A DNA stretch of 64,000 nucleotides from Ailanthus altissimus (lineage: Eukaryota; Streptophyta; Magnoliopsida; Sapindales; Simaroubaceae): assembly GCA_946807835.1 (NCBI GenBank), contig OX327704.1, positions 2,914,001 through 2,978,000 on the forward strand, read 5' to 3'. Under the pieces are notes generated by a model, which did no database searches, was not told the origin of the DNA, and saw nothing but the letters and a program-made list of their open reading frames with translations. Position numbers and translations under genes: made by a program. Numbering within the stretch: position 1 is the first letter of the stretch; every line of letters starts with the position of its first letter. This document shows, piece by piece, positions 47,501 through 59,536 of the stretch.

Positions 47501-50500
47501 GTATTGGTGCCTCTTGGTCCAGGTCTTTCCCACTTAAACATATAGTCCAAAAGGAGTGTCAAATGAGGCACTAAACCTTGAGATGGATATTCGGTGTCGT
47601 AGACGAATGATTACCCTGCTTTTCCTAGTGCAAGATGCACTGCTCATGCAAGATGGACTGCTATGGTACCTCTTCTATTTATCAATCTCAAGAAATCAAC
47701 AAGAAAAGAATGATATTCTCCAATAGGTCAAGGACAAGTCTGCAATGAAAGAAAGAAATGGCCCTTCGAAGCATGACAAATAAATGCTGTAAATGAGATG
47801 GCCCAGAATGTCGATCAATGATAGCTTTCAAGCCAGAGCCAAAGGTGAGGGACAACAATCAATGACCGGAGATGATGTTGATGCTGGACCAGCTTATTCA
47901 CCCGATAATCAAAAGAGATTCCCAGAAAACATGGACTTAAGAGACTCCCCTGTTGGAAGGCGAATAAAAGATCCAGTTGTGTCTACTTGTAATATGTATG
48001 ACCCGAATAAGGAGATGTCTAGCCAATCAAAGGAGTTGTTGTACAGCGTCTAGGGACTTTTATGCCTGAAAATAGAAGAACTCTTAAGTGGAAATCAAGT
48101 TCTTCCCAAACACTAGTTTTTCGCCTTCTACAGAGATATGGTCTCTATCATCTGGTCTTGCTTTTCATCTTCAATAATCTCTTGTAAGCCGGGTCCCTTT
48201 TAGCTACTTGCTTTTCACTGTTATTGGACTAGGCTTCTCGGATCCCTTTTCTTCGGTACTGACAAACAACTAGACGGTCAAGAAATCTCCCCACTCAATC
48301 AATATCCATCAGCTGAGAAATTTTTCAATGAAGACTATTTTCTTTCTTTTCCCATGCATGAAGCTTTTTGATTGGAGAAAGGAATGTTACGTACGAAGGC
48401 TCTATGAAGATAATCTTGTAGATATTTATTCCAGTGCCAATTCGGTTTGAGATGTTTGTTCCAATTTTGAAGATTCTAATTCGATTTCTCCTGATCCAGC
48501 TTCTATACTTTCATATGCTACTGAGACAATTGTCAGTGCCTTTTAATTTGGCACAAACACATTGATCTAGCGGTTACTTTATTCTTTCCACGACACGGCT
48601 GAAGTGTTCGGTTCATTAGATACTGATACTTTTTTTCTCTTAAGTGGAATTTTCAGCTATTTAGGAACGAATGATAAAATGGAATGTCAAGGCGGGCTTG
48701 CGCTTTAGAGAAGAGCTATTTATGAGAAAGAGATTTGTCTTAGTAGATGAGGCCTATAAAGGGGAAAATTACACTTTCTTTCTTTTAAGGTAGGAAGGGA
48801 TGCCATATTGTTATTCACACCATATTCAGGTCTCAGTTTTATGAATAGCATGATCTTATGTGCAATGACATTAGAGGAATCCAGGGAAGGGACAACTACT
48901 TTACTTATATTAGCTCTAAGCCTAGTTCTTCCAAGTAAGTCGGATAAACGTATTGATGTTACCACATTCTCTTCTTTCCAGGTTGCTTTCTTCCCAGCCC
49001 AGAATGAATGAAAGAGTTTAGTTCTTTCTTATCTAGCTTATCTTAACGATAACAACCAGTTCTAACTTACCTTCTCCTGTAAGCAAGCCAGGTAACTTCA
49101 TTAGCATTAGAAATTCATCCTATTTCGGGTATTGAAAACCCGCTCCTAACGAACCACCTCTTTCTTTCCTTCTTGGGAAGAACTGGAAAGTTGGTAGTAT
49201 CAGGTAAACCCTGATTTGGCACTCTATTTAATACCAAGAATCTTTCTCCCCACCTAATTAAATAGCCGCTTTCCATGTAAGCTTCTCTGTGTAACCTTAT
49301 CACAAAATTGCAGCTTTTAAGCAAGCAAACACAGTTATTCTCCTTTTAGGTCGACACGTTAAACTCTTCAATCAGCATAGAACTTGGGAGTGTTAAGCAT
49401 CCATCAAGCATATCTTTTTGTTAGCTAGCTTTCTTTCCTTATAAAACTTATAGATAGAGTTAATTGATAAGCAAAGATTGTAAGAGGAATCCGAACTTGC
49501 CAATGGTGGAATTGGATATCGATCCAACGGGTTCGAACGCGAGTGAAGGGAAGCTAGTACTATGGTTCAATGGGTAAGGATACTAGGTTACCAGGTTCTT
49601 AAATCGGGTATTGAACCGTCTCTCCTTCATGCTTCAACCTTTGCCTCTATCTCTAATTCCAGCCCCCTATCTGATCAAGGTTAGCAACTTTGGTACACCT
49701 CTTAGCGCACCATAACGCTTACTAGAAAGAATGATATTTTACTTGTCACAACCCATTTTTGTATTCTCTTATACCCCTCGTTCAAGCCCGAATCTCCCTT
49801 GAAATATGAAAATAAAAGGCCAAGTAGTCAATCTCATACTTTGCGTTTGAATCAAGCTAAAGATTGGACATCCACTGCCTTATACTTTATTATAAAACTA
49901 TAGCTCTGGGGCTTCCGATTTTACTGCAACAAAGCATTTTTTTTCTAACTTAGATTGAGACCAGTTGGCTCACAAATAAAGAAAGAGTTTCAATAGTCTC
50001 AATCCTTAAGCCTCTCCCTTATATCAAGGAAAGAAAATCGAAAGAGCCTTCCTCTTTCTCACTCACAGCTTAATTTGGACTATTATCTATGGATTTAAGA
50101 TTATGTTCTGAATGGAAGCTATTTAGTATGTGATTAAGAGAGACGTGGCGTGGTCAAATCGAGGGATGTTTGGAAATGCGAATGTTAGAAATTAAGAAAA
50201 AAAAAGGAATGCATTTTGTGTGCCTATGCCTATTGGAGAATGGAAGCGCATGTTCGGAGTTAAAGGATGACAATCCTAAGAAAGACGAATTGATGTTCCA
50301 AAGGAGTGTGATGGATTGGGAGAGGTGGAAAGCCTAAAGGCCTGAAAGGATGGTGCAGGAGTTCATTGCTTGGGAAGGATAGGATAGGAATCTTAAAGTA
50401 ACCAGAAGATCTTCTTTTTAAGAGATGATAGTCTTTCCTATTCAGCCCAACCTATATATCAATCCATGGCAACCGGCTACCCTCTGCTGTAACCTTTGAT

Positions 50501-50690
50501 AGGAATTTCTCCCATATGTGGGTGAACAACAGAATTTCTTTCTGACCCCTCATTAAGCACAAGTCGAGTAAATATTGCATATTACCAACTCTCTTCCAAA
50601 TGAGTGAGGTGCCTTATTTTTATCTTACGGGTAGTGTAGTTGGGCTATTGATCTTGGTAAAGGAACCTTATCAAGTAAAGGCCGGGCGAG
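44545..50690. other. Mitochondrial-like DNA (probable NUMT)
   Basis: Composition changes abruptly from AT-rich nuclear repeat DNA to a more balanced sequence full of GAAAGG, TTTCTTTCC, CTTTGCGCAAG and TTCGCTGCGCTCGAA strings. That is the texture of plant mitochondrial intergenic DNA. About 6.1 kb is included. The longest frames are below 90 codons and show no known mitochondrial protein; I found no convincing mitochondrial gene or tRNA, so origin is inferred from texture alone. Candidate small frames such as 44575-44757 and 47793-48053 have no recognised domain. Confidence 0.6.
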
Positions 50691-50691
50691 A

Positions 50692-50871
50692 GGCAGATAA
50701 TGGAGAAAGTCGACTTGAGCGAACGACGACAAACTATAGCCCGTGACTGTCAGCAAGTGCATAGCCCTGCTGTTGTTTAATGCTTACTAATTCCATTGCC
50801 ACAACCACTAACTACCATTATGGTGCCACTAACGAACAAGTAAATATTTAATTATTGGACGATTTTAGCCC
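50692..50871 (+). repeat. Right copy of the repeat flanking the mitochondrial-like block
   Basis: 50692-50830 repeats 44226-44373 in the same orientation with scattered differences; 50842-50871 repeats 44382-44411 in inverted orientation. Confidence 0.9.
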
Positions 50872-51053
50872 ATGACCACAACTTCTGCCCTTCAAGGCTT
50901 CAACTTCAATTACAAACTTGCTCTATTTTCTTATTGCAATGCAGCAAGGTAAGGGGTAGCATTCCTCTTTTCTTATCGGTATTTCAAGACCTCACCCAAG
51001 GTACACCACACTTTTTTTTTTCTTTTTTATTTAAGTTTCTTGTTTAATGTTAC
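50872..51053. other. Unassigned spacer
   Basis: No feature recognised. Confidence 0.5.
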
Positions 51054-51300
51054 CACTACAAATAAAAAAAAATTAGTGATAAAATTTTATGATAAATATA
51101 TACTGCTATAAAAAAATTTATGATAAAATCTATCGTAAATTTATACTGCCAATAATTTGTGTTAAATTCTATCAAAATTAAAAAATTTAATTTTATGATC
51201 ACAAATTTGTGATATTTTTTATCAAAATTTTGTGATATAAAATATTAGAAAATAAATTCCTAATACTAGTGATAGATATTTATAAGATTATTTAAAAACC
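51054..51300 (+). other. Second CACTA-type 5' end fragment
   Basis: Begins CACTACAAATAAAAAAAAAT, followed by repeated ATGATAAA, TTTATACTGC and TTTGTGATA motifs of the subterminal kind. It leads directly into the palindromic GACGTC array. No right terminus was found. Confidence 0.5.
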
Positions 51301-51335
51301 TTTTAAAAAAAATAATGTGTAAATTCGTATAGTAC

Positions 51336-51590
51336 AATATGATGTCGTTTTTGAAATTATTTTTAAATTGCTTTTAGAATATATGAAATGACATCATTTT
51401 GAATTATTAATTATAATTTAGTAAAGCAAACGACGTCATTTTGGACAAGTGGTGTAGTGTAAAATGAGAGAGTATTAGAAGAGAAATTTTAATTATAAAA
51501 TGACATTGTTTCGGGTCTACTTGCAAGTAATTCAATGAAATGACGTCGTTATGTTTAGAATTTGTTAAGCAAGGCGACATGATTTTGAAC
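51336..51590. repeat. Six diverged copies of a GACGTC-centred palindromic motif
   Basis: Variants at about 51341 (GATGTCGTTTTT), 51387 (AATGACATCATTTTG), 51428 (AACGACGTCATTTTG), 51499 (AATGACATTGTTTCG), 51539 (AATGACGTCGTTATG) and 51573 (GGCGACATGATTTTG), spaced 34-71 bp. The core YGACRTCR is palindromic and contains the TGACG core bound by bZIP proteins. Confidence 0.8.
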
Positions 51591-51599
51591 GACTTTTAG

Positions 51600-51885
51600 T
51601 TGTTCTGTTTAAAACCCTAGATCTTACGCCTACGGTAACGTCCTTGTTTTCTCCTGCCTCCCTTAATTTCAGCTTCCATTTCTCTTTTGCCATTGTTCTG
51701 TCCGCAATTCTACACATAACCTTGGCTTTCGTCAACTATAAGTAAGGACCGGGATTCTTCGCCAATAACGGGAAAAAACGCCAAAGGTGAGAATCGCCAA
51801 TATCTCTCTCTCCCTTTCCTTCGTCTCTGTGAAGTCATTTATTTTAGTTATTATTGGATGTTTATTAATTTTTTCATGTAATTTG
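51600..51885 (+). other. Possible truncated gene 5' leader
   Basis: GC rises and the sequence reads like a plant 5' UTR: AAAACCCTAG, C/T-rich TTCTCCTGCCTCCCTTAATT, then CGCCAAAG|GTGAGAATC as a plausible splice donor. The Angela-type LTR begins right after at 51886. No start codon or coding domain is seen, so a transcribed leader is only a suggestion. Confidence 0.3.
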
Positions 51886-53807
51886 TGCTGGATTGTTGTG
51901 ATGACATTTTTAACGTAGCGAATTAAAACTAATTTTTTTAATTTTTATTTTTATTTGATAAAAATATTTTTTATATTATAATTTTATAAATATATAAATT
52001 TAATATTAAAATAAATAAAAATTAATATTACAAAATTATACATGAATTCATGTTAGATTTTTTCCATTAAAGAAATTCAAATCAAATGCCTTGTTATACA
52101 GTGAAAAAAAAAGTGGGGTTCTTATATATATATATTTTTTAAAATATGTATTTAGTATTTTTTTTTAAGTATCTGTGTATTTTTTTTATTTTATCAATTT
52201 CTCCTTTTAAAATAATAATTTAATCATAACATTTATTAATTAAATTATTATCTATTAAAAAGAAATCTAATTAATGTAAACCACATAGAGTTATACTTTT
52301 AATAATTAACGTTATAATACTCAATAATTGAGTATTAGACTTTCAAAATTAATAGACTTTTAGTTTTTTATAAAAGGAAAACTCTTAATTAAAATAAAAT
52401 CTTTTTGATAATTTTAAAAATTATCCTTAAAATTTTATTTATTTAATTTCTTAAATTAAATATATAATTATATTTAGATAAGATATTATCTATATTAATT
52501 AATTTTATCCAAATATAAAATATACGTATTTTGAAAACTATTTTCTGGACATAAACAATTTGTGTAATAACACAATTCATTTTTAATTATTCACTATAAT
52601 AACTAAAGAGATGGTGTTAGGGACTCATAGACCTACAATTTTAAGCTCCAATAAATTTTAAATAATTAATTAAACTCTTTAGTTAATTAATTAATTAAAT
52701 TTATTAATTTTAGTGTTATTCCACTAAAAATCTGAAATTGCACTCTTAAAATTATAGATATAATTTACTTAGAAAACTTATAGAAGTCAATTAATTTAAT
52801 CACTATATGCAATTAATCTCTTAATAGATAGTTTATAATTAGAGTTATATCAATTACTATTTTACCCCTCTAATTACTTTTTTATCCTTAAGTACTATTA
52901 ATTCACAGGTGAATAGTTATAATTTGTAATATTATTACAAATTGAGTGCTTTAATAGTTCAGTTCTAAAACTAACCCTTAAGAGAATATTCTTTCTAACT
53001 TCTATTAATTACTATATGCAATTCATCTCTCAATAGATAGTTTATAATTAGAGTTAGGTCAATTACTGTTTTATCCCTCTAATTACTTCTTTATCCTTAA
53101 GTACTATTAATTCACAGGTAAATAGTTAATTTGTAATATTATTACAAATTGAGTGCTTTAATAGTTCAGTTCTAGAACTAACCCTTAAGAGAATATTCTT
53201 TCTAACTTCCGTTAGGAAGGAATAGATTCTATATCTATAAATTATATTCCCAACCGCTTATTTCACTATGTCACTAAAATACAAGTTTTTAACTTGTTAT
53301 TTAGACAAATCGTAATAAGTATTTTAAATAATATAATGACACAAACAAGAGTTTATGATCACTCATGATTAAGCTTGATTTGCACATGATTATCAGTTGA
53401 CGTTATTTAAATTTTTAATTAATAAAAATATTTTACATAAGAATTCAAACTACGTCTAATCTAGTCCTACATAATTATATTATTAAAGTGTCTCCACCAT
53501 AATGTCACTACATTGTTGATGTGGATAAAATCATTACATTTTAAATGTAGGTAAACTATACTAATAATATTTAATTAAAGATATCAAACTTTAATTAATT
53601 TATTATAAACTTTTTTGTTTATTATCTATAACTTTAATCCTCTTATATATAATAATTTTATACTAAGGTTATGGTCATATAAATAAATAATGAATTTTTT
53701 TATATTTATGTCATAAAAGTATGAACACTTATCAAGTATAAAATTTTAACTTTATTAATTTCATAAAAAGAGTACAAATACATACTTTTAGGGCACTATC
53801 CTTAACA
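51886..53807 (-). repeat. 3' LTR of element 4
   Basis: Starts TGTTAAGGATAGTGCCC at 53807, directly after the purine-rich AGGATAAGTGAAAGAT, and ends ...CATCACAACAATCCAGCA at 51886, for 1922 bp. The ends agree with the 5' LTR (59537 onward) and the solo LTR at 40913-42616. Excess length over the solo copy comes largely from an internal 209-bp duplication. Confidence 0.85.
52799..53216. repeat. 209-bp tandem duplication inside the LTR
   Basis: Two near-identical copies (ACTATATGCAATT at 52802 and 53011) covering TAGATAGTTTATAATTAGAG through AGAGAATATTCTTTCTAACT. The solo LTR at 41.5 kb has only one copy, so the duplication is specific to this element. Confidence 0.93.
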
Positions 53808-53845
53808 ATCTTTCACTTATCCTAAAGTAGGTGAGACATGTCTCT

Positions 53846-56800
53846 TCAATCCATGCCCTTCATATAACTCTCCAATGTTCTAGCCAATAATGTTTTGGTG
53901 AATGAATCTGCAAGATTACTTTTAGATACTATCTTCATAACCGTCACATCACCTCTGTGCACAATTTTCCTAATTAGTTGATACTTTCTCTCTATATGCT
54001 TTACTATCTTGTGGCTCATAGGTTCCTTTGAATTCACCATTGTCCCACTGTTGTCACAATAAAGAGTTAATGATTTTTTCATGTCTAGAATAATTTTCAA
54101 ATTAGTGAAGAACTTTTTAAACTATACTGCTTCTTTAGCTGCTATGTATTTAGCCTCTATAGTTGGATTAGCAGAGTCAGATTATTTTACACTTCTCCAG
54201 ACTATGGCTCCGCCATCAAGAGTAAACACTGACCTAGAGGTTGATTTTCGGCTATTTTATTTGATTAAAAATTAAAAATAGTATAACTAGTGGGGTTCAG
54301 GTCTCCACCTAAATACACAAACATATAGTTTTTTGTTCTCTAAAGATACTTGAGAATGTGCTTTATGGTAATCTAGTAAGCCAATCTAAGGTTTGATTGA
54401 TAATGATTGATTATTTTCACTACATAGGAAATGTCAAGCCTTGTGTACAACATAGCATACATAAGCCTACAAACTGCTGAGGCTTAGGGAACCAGTCTCA
54501 TATCTTCTTCCTTCTAAGGTCTAGTTGACCATTCTTAAAATTTTGCATCAAAAATTGTGTTAGCACTTTATCAATATACGATGCTTAAGACAGTATTAAT
54601 AATCTGTTCTTGCGATCTCGATTAATTTAGATCCCAAAAGTATAACTTGCTTCTCACAAATTCTTCATTTAGAAGTGTTTGGTCAGCCACTTCTTTATGT
54701 TAGATAATATTTCTACATAATTCCCAATGAGTAAAATGTCATCCACATAAAGTACCAAAGAAACCACAATTAGTACCAAAGAAACCACAATTTTGGACTT
54801 GATGTACTTGTATACAAAAGGTTCATCAACATTTTTCTCAAAACCATAATATTTAATTGTCTCATCAAATCTTAAGTTCTAAAACCTTAATGCTTGCTTA
54901 AGTCCATAAATAGACTTGAGCAATTTGTAGACTTTCTGCTCCTAGCCTTCTGCCACGAATCCCTTTAGTTGCACTATGTAGATGCTCTATTCAAGATAGC
55001 CATTCAAAAAAGCCACTTGACGTCCATTTGTTATATCTAATGATCAAGACATGTAGCAATGGACATGAGAATGTGAATGGATTTGAGTATGGCTATTAGC
55101 GAGAAAGTCTCATCATAGTCAACTCTCTCTTTTTGGGTATAACCCTTTGTCACTAGCCTTACTTTAAAAGTCTCTACTTTTTCATCCACACTATTTTCTT
55201 CTTAAAAATTCATTTTTACCCAATGGGCATGATATCTTTAGGTGAATCTACAAGTTTCCAAACTGAATTGGACCTCATTTCTGAGTTCATGGCTCTTGTC
55301 ATTTTTCTTTATCAAAATCTTCCATTGTATGTCTATATATCAATGGATCATCTTGGTTTGTATTGGACACAACTATTGATACATCTCCCTCTTTTCTGTA
55401 ACAAGAAGGTAGGTTTACTATTCTTCCACTACGTCGAGGTTACAGGGTGTTCTGATCAGAATTAGCGTTTACCTGACTTTGTCATTTACTAACTTTTGGT
55501 AGTAAATGTCTGATCTAATCAAAAAGCATTTCATCTATAATAATCTTATTGCGAGGTTTGAAGTTTAATATATAATCACTCTAAAAAAATGTGGTGTTTG
55601 TCAATACAATCACTTTTATTTCTTAAGGACTATAAAACAAAACCCCCTCTTGTGCCTTAAGGGTAGCTTACAAATAGACAAACGTCTATTTGTGATTCTA
55701 ACTTTTCAATCTTTTATTTCTGCACATGTGCCAGACCAATATGCAAAAATGGCGTAAACTAGGTTTACTATTATTCCATATCTCTAAGGGTGTACTTTGG
55801 ATGGATTTGGCAAGTACTACATTCAAAATGTATAATACGGTCTGTAGTGCATAGCCCCAAAATGAGAGTGGCAGTGAAGAGTAGTTCATCATAGAGCTAA
55901 GCATATCTAGCAAGGTTCTGTTTCTCTTTTCTACAACACCATTTTGCTGTGGTGTTCCAAGTGTTGTGAATTGGGATAAAATCCCAAGTCCAATAAGTGA
56001 TCCTTAAGCTTTGTGTCAAGGTATTGACTACCTTGATCGGATTGAAGGGTCTTAAATGTTTTACCTAATTATTTTTTAGCTTCTGCTAAGAATTCTTTGA
56101 ACTTTCCAAAAGTCTTAGATTATTTTTACAGTAGGTAAATATAACTATATCTTGAATAGTCATCAATAAATGTGCGAAGTATTAATAATCATCTTTTACT
56201 TGTACGTTTAATGGATTACAGACGTCAGTATGTACAAGTTGAAGTGGTTCCTTGGCTCTTTTTCCTTTAGCTGAAAAGGGTTTTCTGGTCATTTTACCTT
56301 CTAAATAGGACTCACATACAGGAAGAGTGCCAACATTTAGCTCTCTTAAAGGACTATTCTTTACTAATCTGTTAATCCTATCTAGATTAATATGACCTAA
56401 CCTAAGATGACAAAGATGCATGTCATCATTAGGAGAAGCCTTTTACCATTTAGTAGATTTAAGATATTCTACTCTAAATATTTTAGAATTAAGCAGTGAG
56501 GGCTTATCGGGTCTTAAAACATAAAGCCTATTTTATAATTTCTCATGACAAATATTTAAATCTTTTCTATCAATAATAATCACATTATCATAAAAAGAAA
56601 TATTAAATAATTATCAATGCAACATAGAAACCGAAATTAAATTTCTTCTAAATCCAGGAATAAAATAAACATGATTCAAAATCAAAAAATTATTCCCGAA
56701 ATTCAATCTAGCCACTTCTACTACTAAACTTGAAATAACTGCCCCATTACCAATCTGCATAGTAAAGTCCCCTTCAACGAGTTCTTTAGAAGAACTAAGC

Positions 56801-57330
56801 ATCTGTGAGGAAGAACAAACATGGTTAGTGGCTCCTGAATCAATTATCCAATGAGATAATTCATCTTTCATTAAACATGCTTCTAAAACTAGTCAATCAC
56901 ATTTACTTTTGTTCTTATTTTCTTTTAGCTCGGGGAGGTACTTTCATCTATGATGACTTCATGGATCTCTGTCTCTTGCATAAGGTTGATCATGTTCAAA
57001 ATAGACTTACACATTAGAACTCATTTATTCATTTTAGCATTCATGTAGCTATGAGTAGCTTCATGGCAGCTTTGTTTCAATTGCTGGCCAAACATTGCTT
57101 GGAGAGAATCCCATATCTTTTATGCAGTCTCTAAGTGCTCATGCTTCATTATAAGCATATCGCTCATACTAGCAAGCATATAGCAGCAGGCCTTATTATT
57201 GGCCTGCATCCATTTTTTATACTGTTCCCGTATATTACGAGGAGTATTGACAGTAGGTTCTAAAGGACACTCCTCCATAAGGACGAACTTTTGGTCCTCA
57301 CAGATTAGCACAATATTCATATTATTTTTC
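53846..57330 (-). pseudogene. Angela-type gag-pol, heavily broken
   Basis: Readable minus-strand blocks in order: gag (VLICEDQKFVLMEECPLEP, 57320-57120), protease zone (LSHWIIDSGATNHVCSSS, near 56850), GAG-pre-integrase (LCHLRLGHINLDRINRLV, near 56415), integrase (RKPFSAKGKRAKEPLQLVHT; SLPLSFWGYALQTVLYIL near 55890), degraded RT (54300-55200), and RNase H (CDNSGTMVNSKEP to NLADSFTKTLLARTLES, 54100-53846). The protease DSGA motif is intact. Stops and shifts break every domain and the RT is barely readable, so the element is dead. Confidence 0.88.
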
Positions 57331-59536
57331 TAATTTACAAAGTTATCCCCAGTTAATTTTTCATTTGCCAAAAGGTTATGATAACGTTTGTTGTAGATAT
57401 AATGTTGAAATAAATAAAGTAATTTTAAGAATACTTAAATAAATATCATAATATTTTTTGAAATAGTAAACATGATGCATGAGTGCATTTATTTAAACAC
57501 ATAAAATAATACTAATCCATGATAGTTCAATTTAATTATTAATGTGCCACTGTAGGGCAAGTCACATTAAATTAAAATTAAAACTAAGACTATCTCAAAT
57601 TAATAGGCAAAATTTAAAATATCTCATTTTTTTTAACCCATTAATTATCATTTGTTTTGATCAAGATATGATCAACCGTTTAATTATATCTTTATAAGTG
57701 TAACCCATTATTTCGGATCAAGATGACTTAACTCAAAAAATTGCCACCGTAGTGTTAGTCAATTATGAAATATATCACTTAATCCTATCTGTAGGAAGTC
57801 AACCTTGTTATTGACATAGACGAACACCCTCCGTAGGAAGGACAAAATCAAAGCGTCACGAGGCTCTAATTATATCTCACGATGTTGTACTAATAATGGA
57901 GACTGGTGGGTTCATTGTCATGTACCCTATGCTACTCATTATTTTTAACTTATGTGTTTTTTTCGATAATTTATAAAACATCTTATGTTTTATGACTTAG
58001 CAAATTATTATAAATCATATAACAAATTACTAGGTATTATTAACTAATCCTAACATCCAATCTTATTGGCCTAGGTTCATTAGTCTAACTTTTTCTTTTA
58101 AAAAGGCCTAACAATTTAGGTGAACCTAGTATTTTAATTATTGGATTAATTATTTATTTTATAAATAATAAAATCAATAATTTTATTAATAATTTTCGAA
58201 GTATTTCAATTATTGGATCAGTTATTTATTTTATAAATAATAAAATTAATAATTTTATTAATAATTTTCTAACTAATCCTAAATCAAACTATTTAATTTA
58301 GGTTACCTAATAATGTGAAATTACTAATTTAACTATTAAATCTAGTTTCACATTATTTATTTAATTATGCAAGTTTTAAACATGCTAATTAATCCACTAA
58401 TTTAATATTATTATTAATAATATGCCATAATAAAATAAACTATTTAAATTCTAATTATAGCATGTATGCATGTCATATTACAATAATATGAGTAGGTACA
58501 AAATGCATGGCATGTGATTATATATGATCATGTTATAATTCATTACATAAATAAATAATATAAATTAACATTTTAATTTAACTATTGTCAAGTCCCCTAA
58601 AATTTTAAATCACAACCCATAAAATAAAAATAATTAAATTATATAAAAGGTACAGGCACGCAAGTCCAGTTGCACGTGATCTTTTAAAGTCTATAAAGAG
58701 TCCAGTCTTTTTTTTTTAATTTTATACGTATGGGCTTAAGAACGTTTCTTAAGCCCATTGTATATTTTGCAAGGTAATCAAACTCTTGGACATTTTTTCT
58801 CAAAAAGAATTTTGTTCATTTAAAGCCCAAATACTATAAGGGATCAAATCTAATTTTATTTGGGCTTCCCAAGTCCAAAATGAAGAGCCATTTTGCTGCC
58901 CTAATGCACCTGGGGCAGCAATATGAAAACTACTGCCCATAGTGGTAGTCGTCATTGCCAACAGCCTTAGGCTACCTCTAGACGTAAAAAAACCACACCT
59001 GGTTGTGCAATTGCAGGACCATTAGGCCTTGCATTGTCAGCCATGCCTTTTGGCCTTGGCAAGGGATGCTAACATTTGACTCCCTTACCATGTATTTTGT
59101 ATGGTGGCAGTAAGCCATCAAATTAACTTGCATGGCCGGCAGTGGTTCTTCATCTTCTTTACCTTAAATCTTTTTTTTTTAACTTCTTTATACGGCAATG
59201 AGAGAGTAAATTGGCGGTGCTCCACTTAGTCCATTTCTTGTTCCAACAACTAGAAAAAAGTAAAAACAATAAAATTTAAGTATAACAAAAAACCTATACT
59301 CCTTTATGGGCATACACAATTTTAAATAAAAAAAATATATATATATATACAATTAATCCTAGAGAACTATATAACTAATGATCAAAGGATCCATACATAA
59401 AATAGTCATTCATCATATGAACAAAAATAAAAATACGAGTACCCTCTTACATACATACTCACAAATCATGATTTAAATAAAATAAATCATAACACCAAAA
59501 AATATATATTCAAAAAATTATTATTTTGACACCAGT
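57331..59536 (-). other. Leader between 5' LTR and gag of element 4
   Basis: About 2.2 kb of non-coding DNA, longer than usual for copia, so it may include later insertions. A tRNA-Met-like primer site is weakly visible as TGGTGTCA (minus, 59534-59527) beside the LTR. Confidence 0.5.
58131..58274. repeat. 72-bp tandem duplication
   Basis: Two copies in tandem (AATTATTGGAT at 58136 and 58208) containing the AT palindromes TTATTTATTTTATAAATAAT and AATTTTATTAATAATTTT. Confidence 0.9.

Noticed and set aside
49500..49625. tRNA gene around GGGTTCGAACGCG in the mitochondrial-like block
   Set aside because: The TTCGAA string is present, but no 7-bp acceptor stem or anticodon arm can be formed around it.
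44226..50871. Flanking direct repeats as LTRs of a 6.6-kb retroelement
   Set aside because: They lack TG...CA ends, primer site and polypurine tract, the inside has no retroelement domains, and part of the repeat is inverted on one side.
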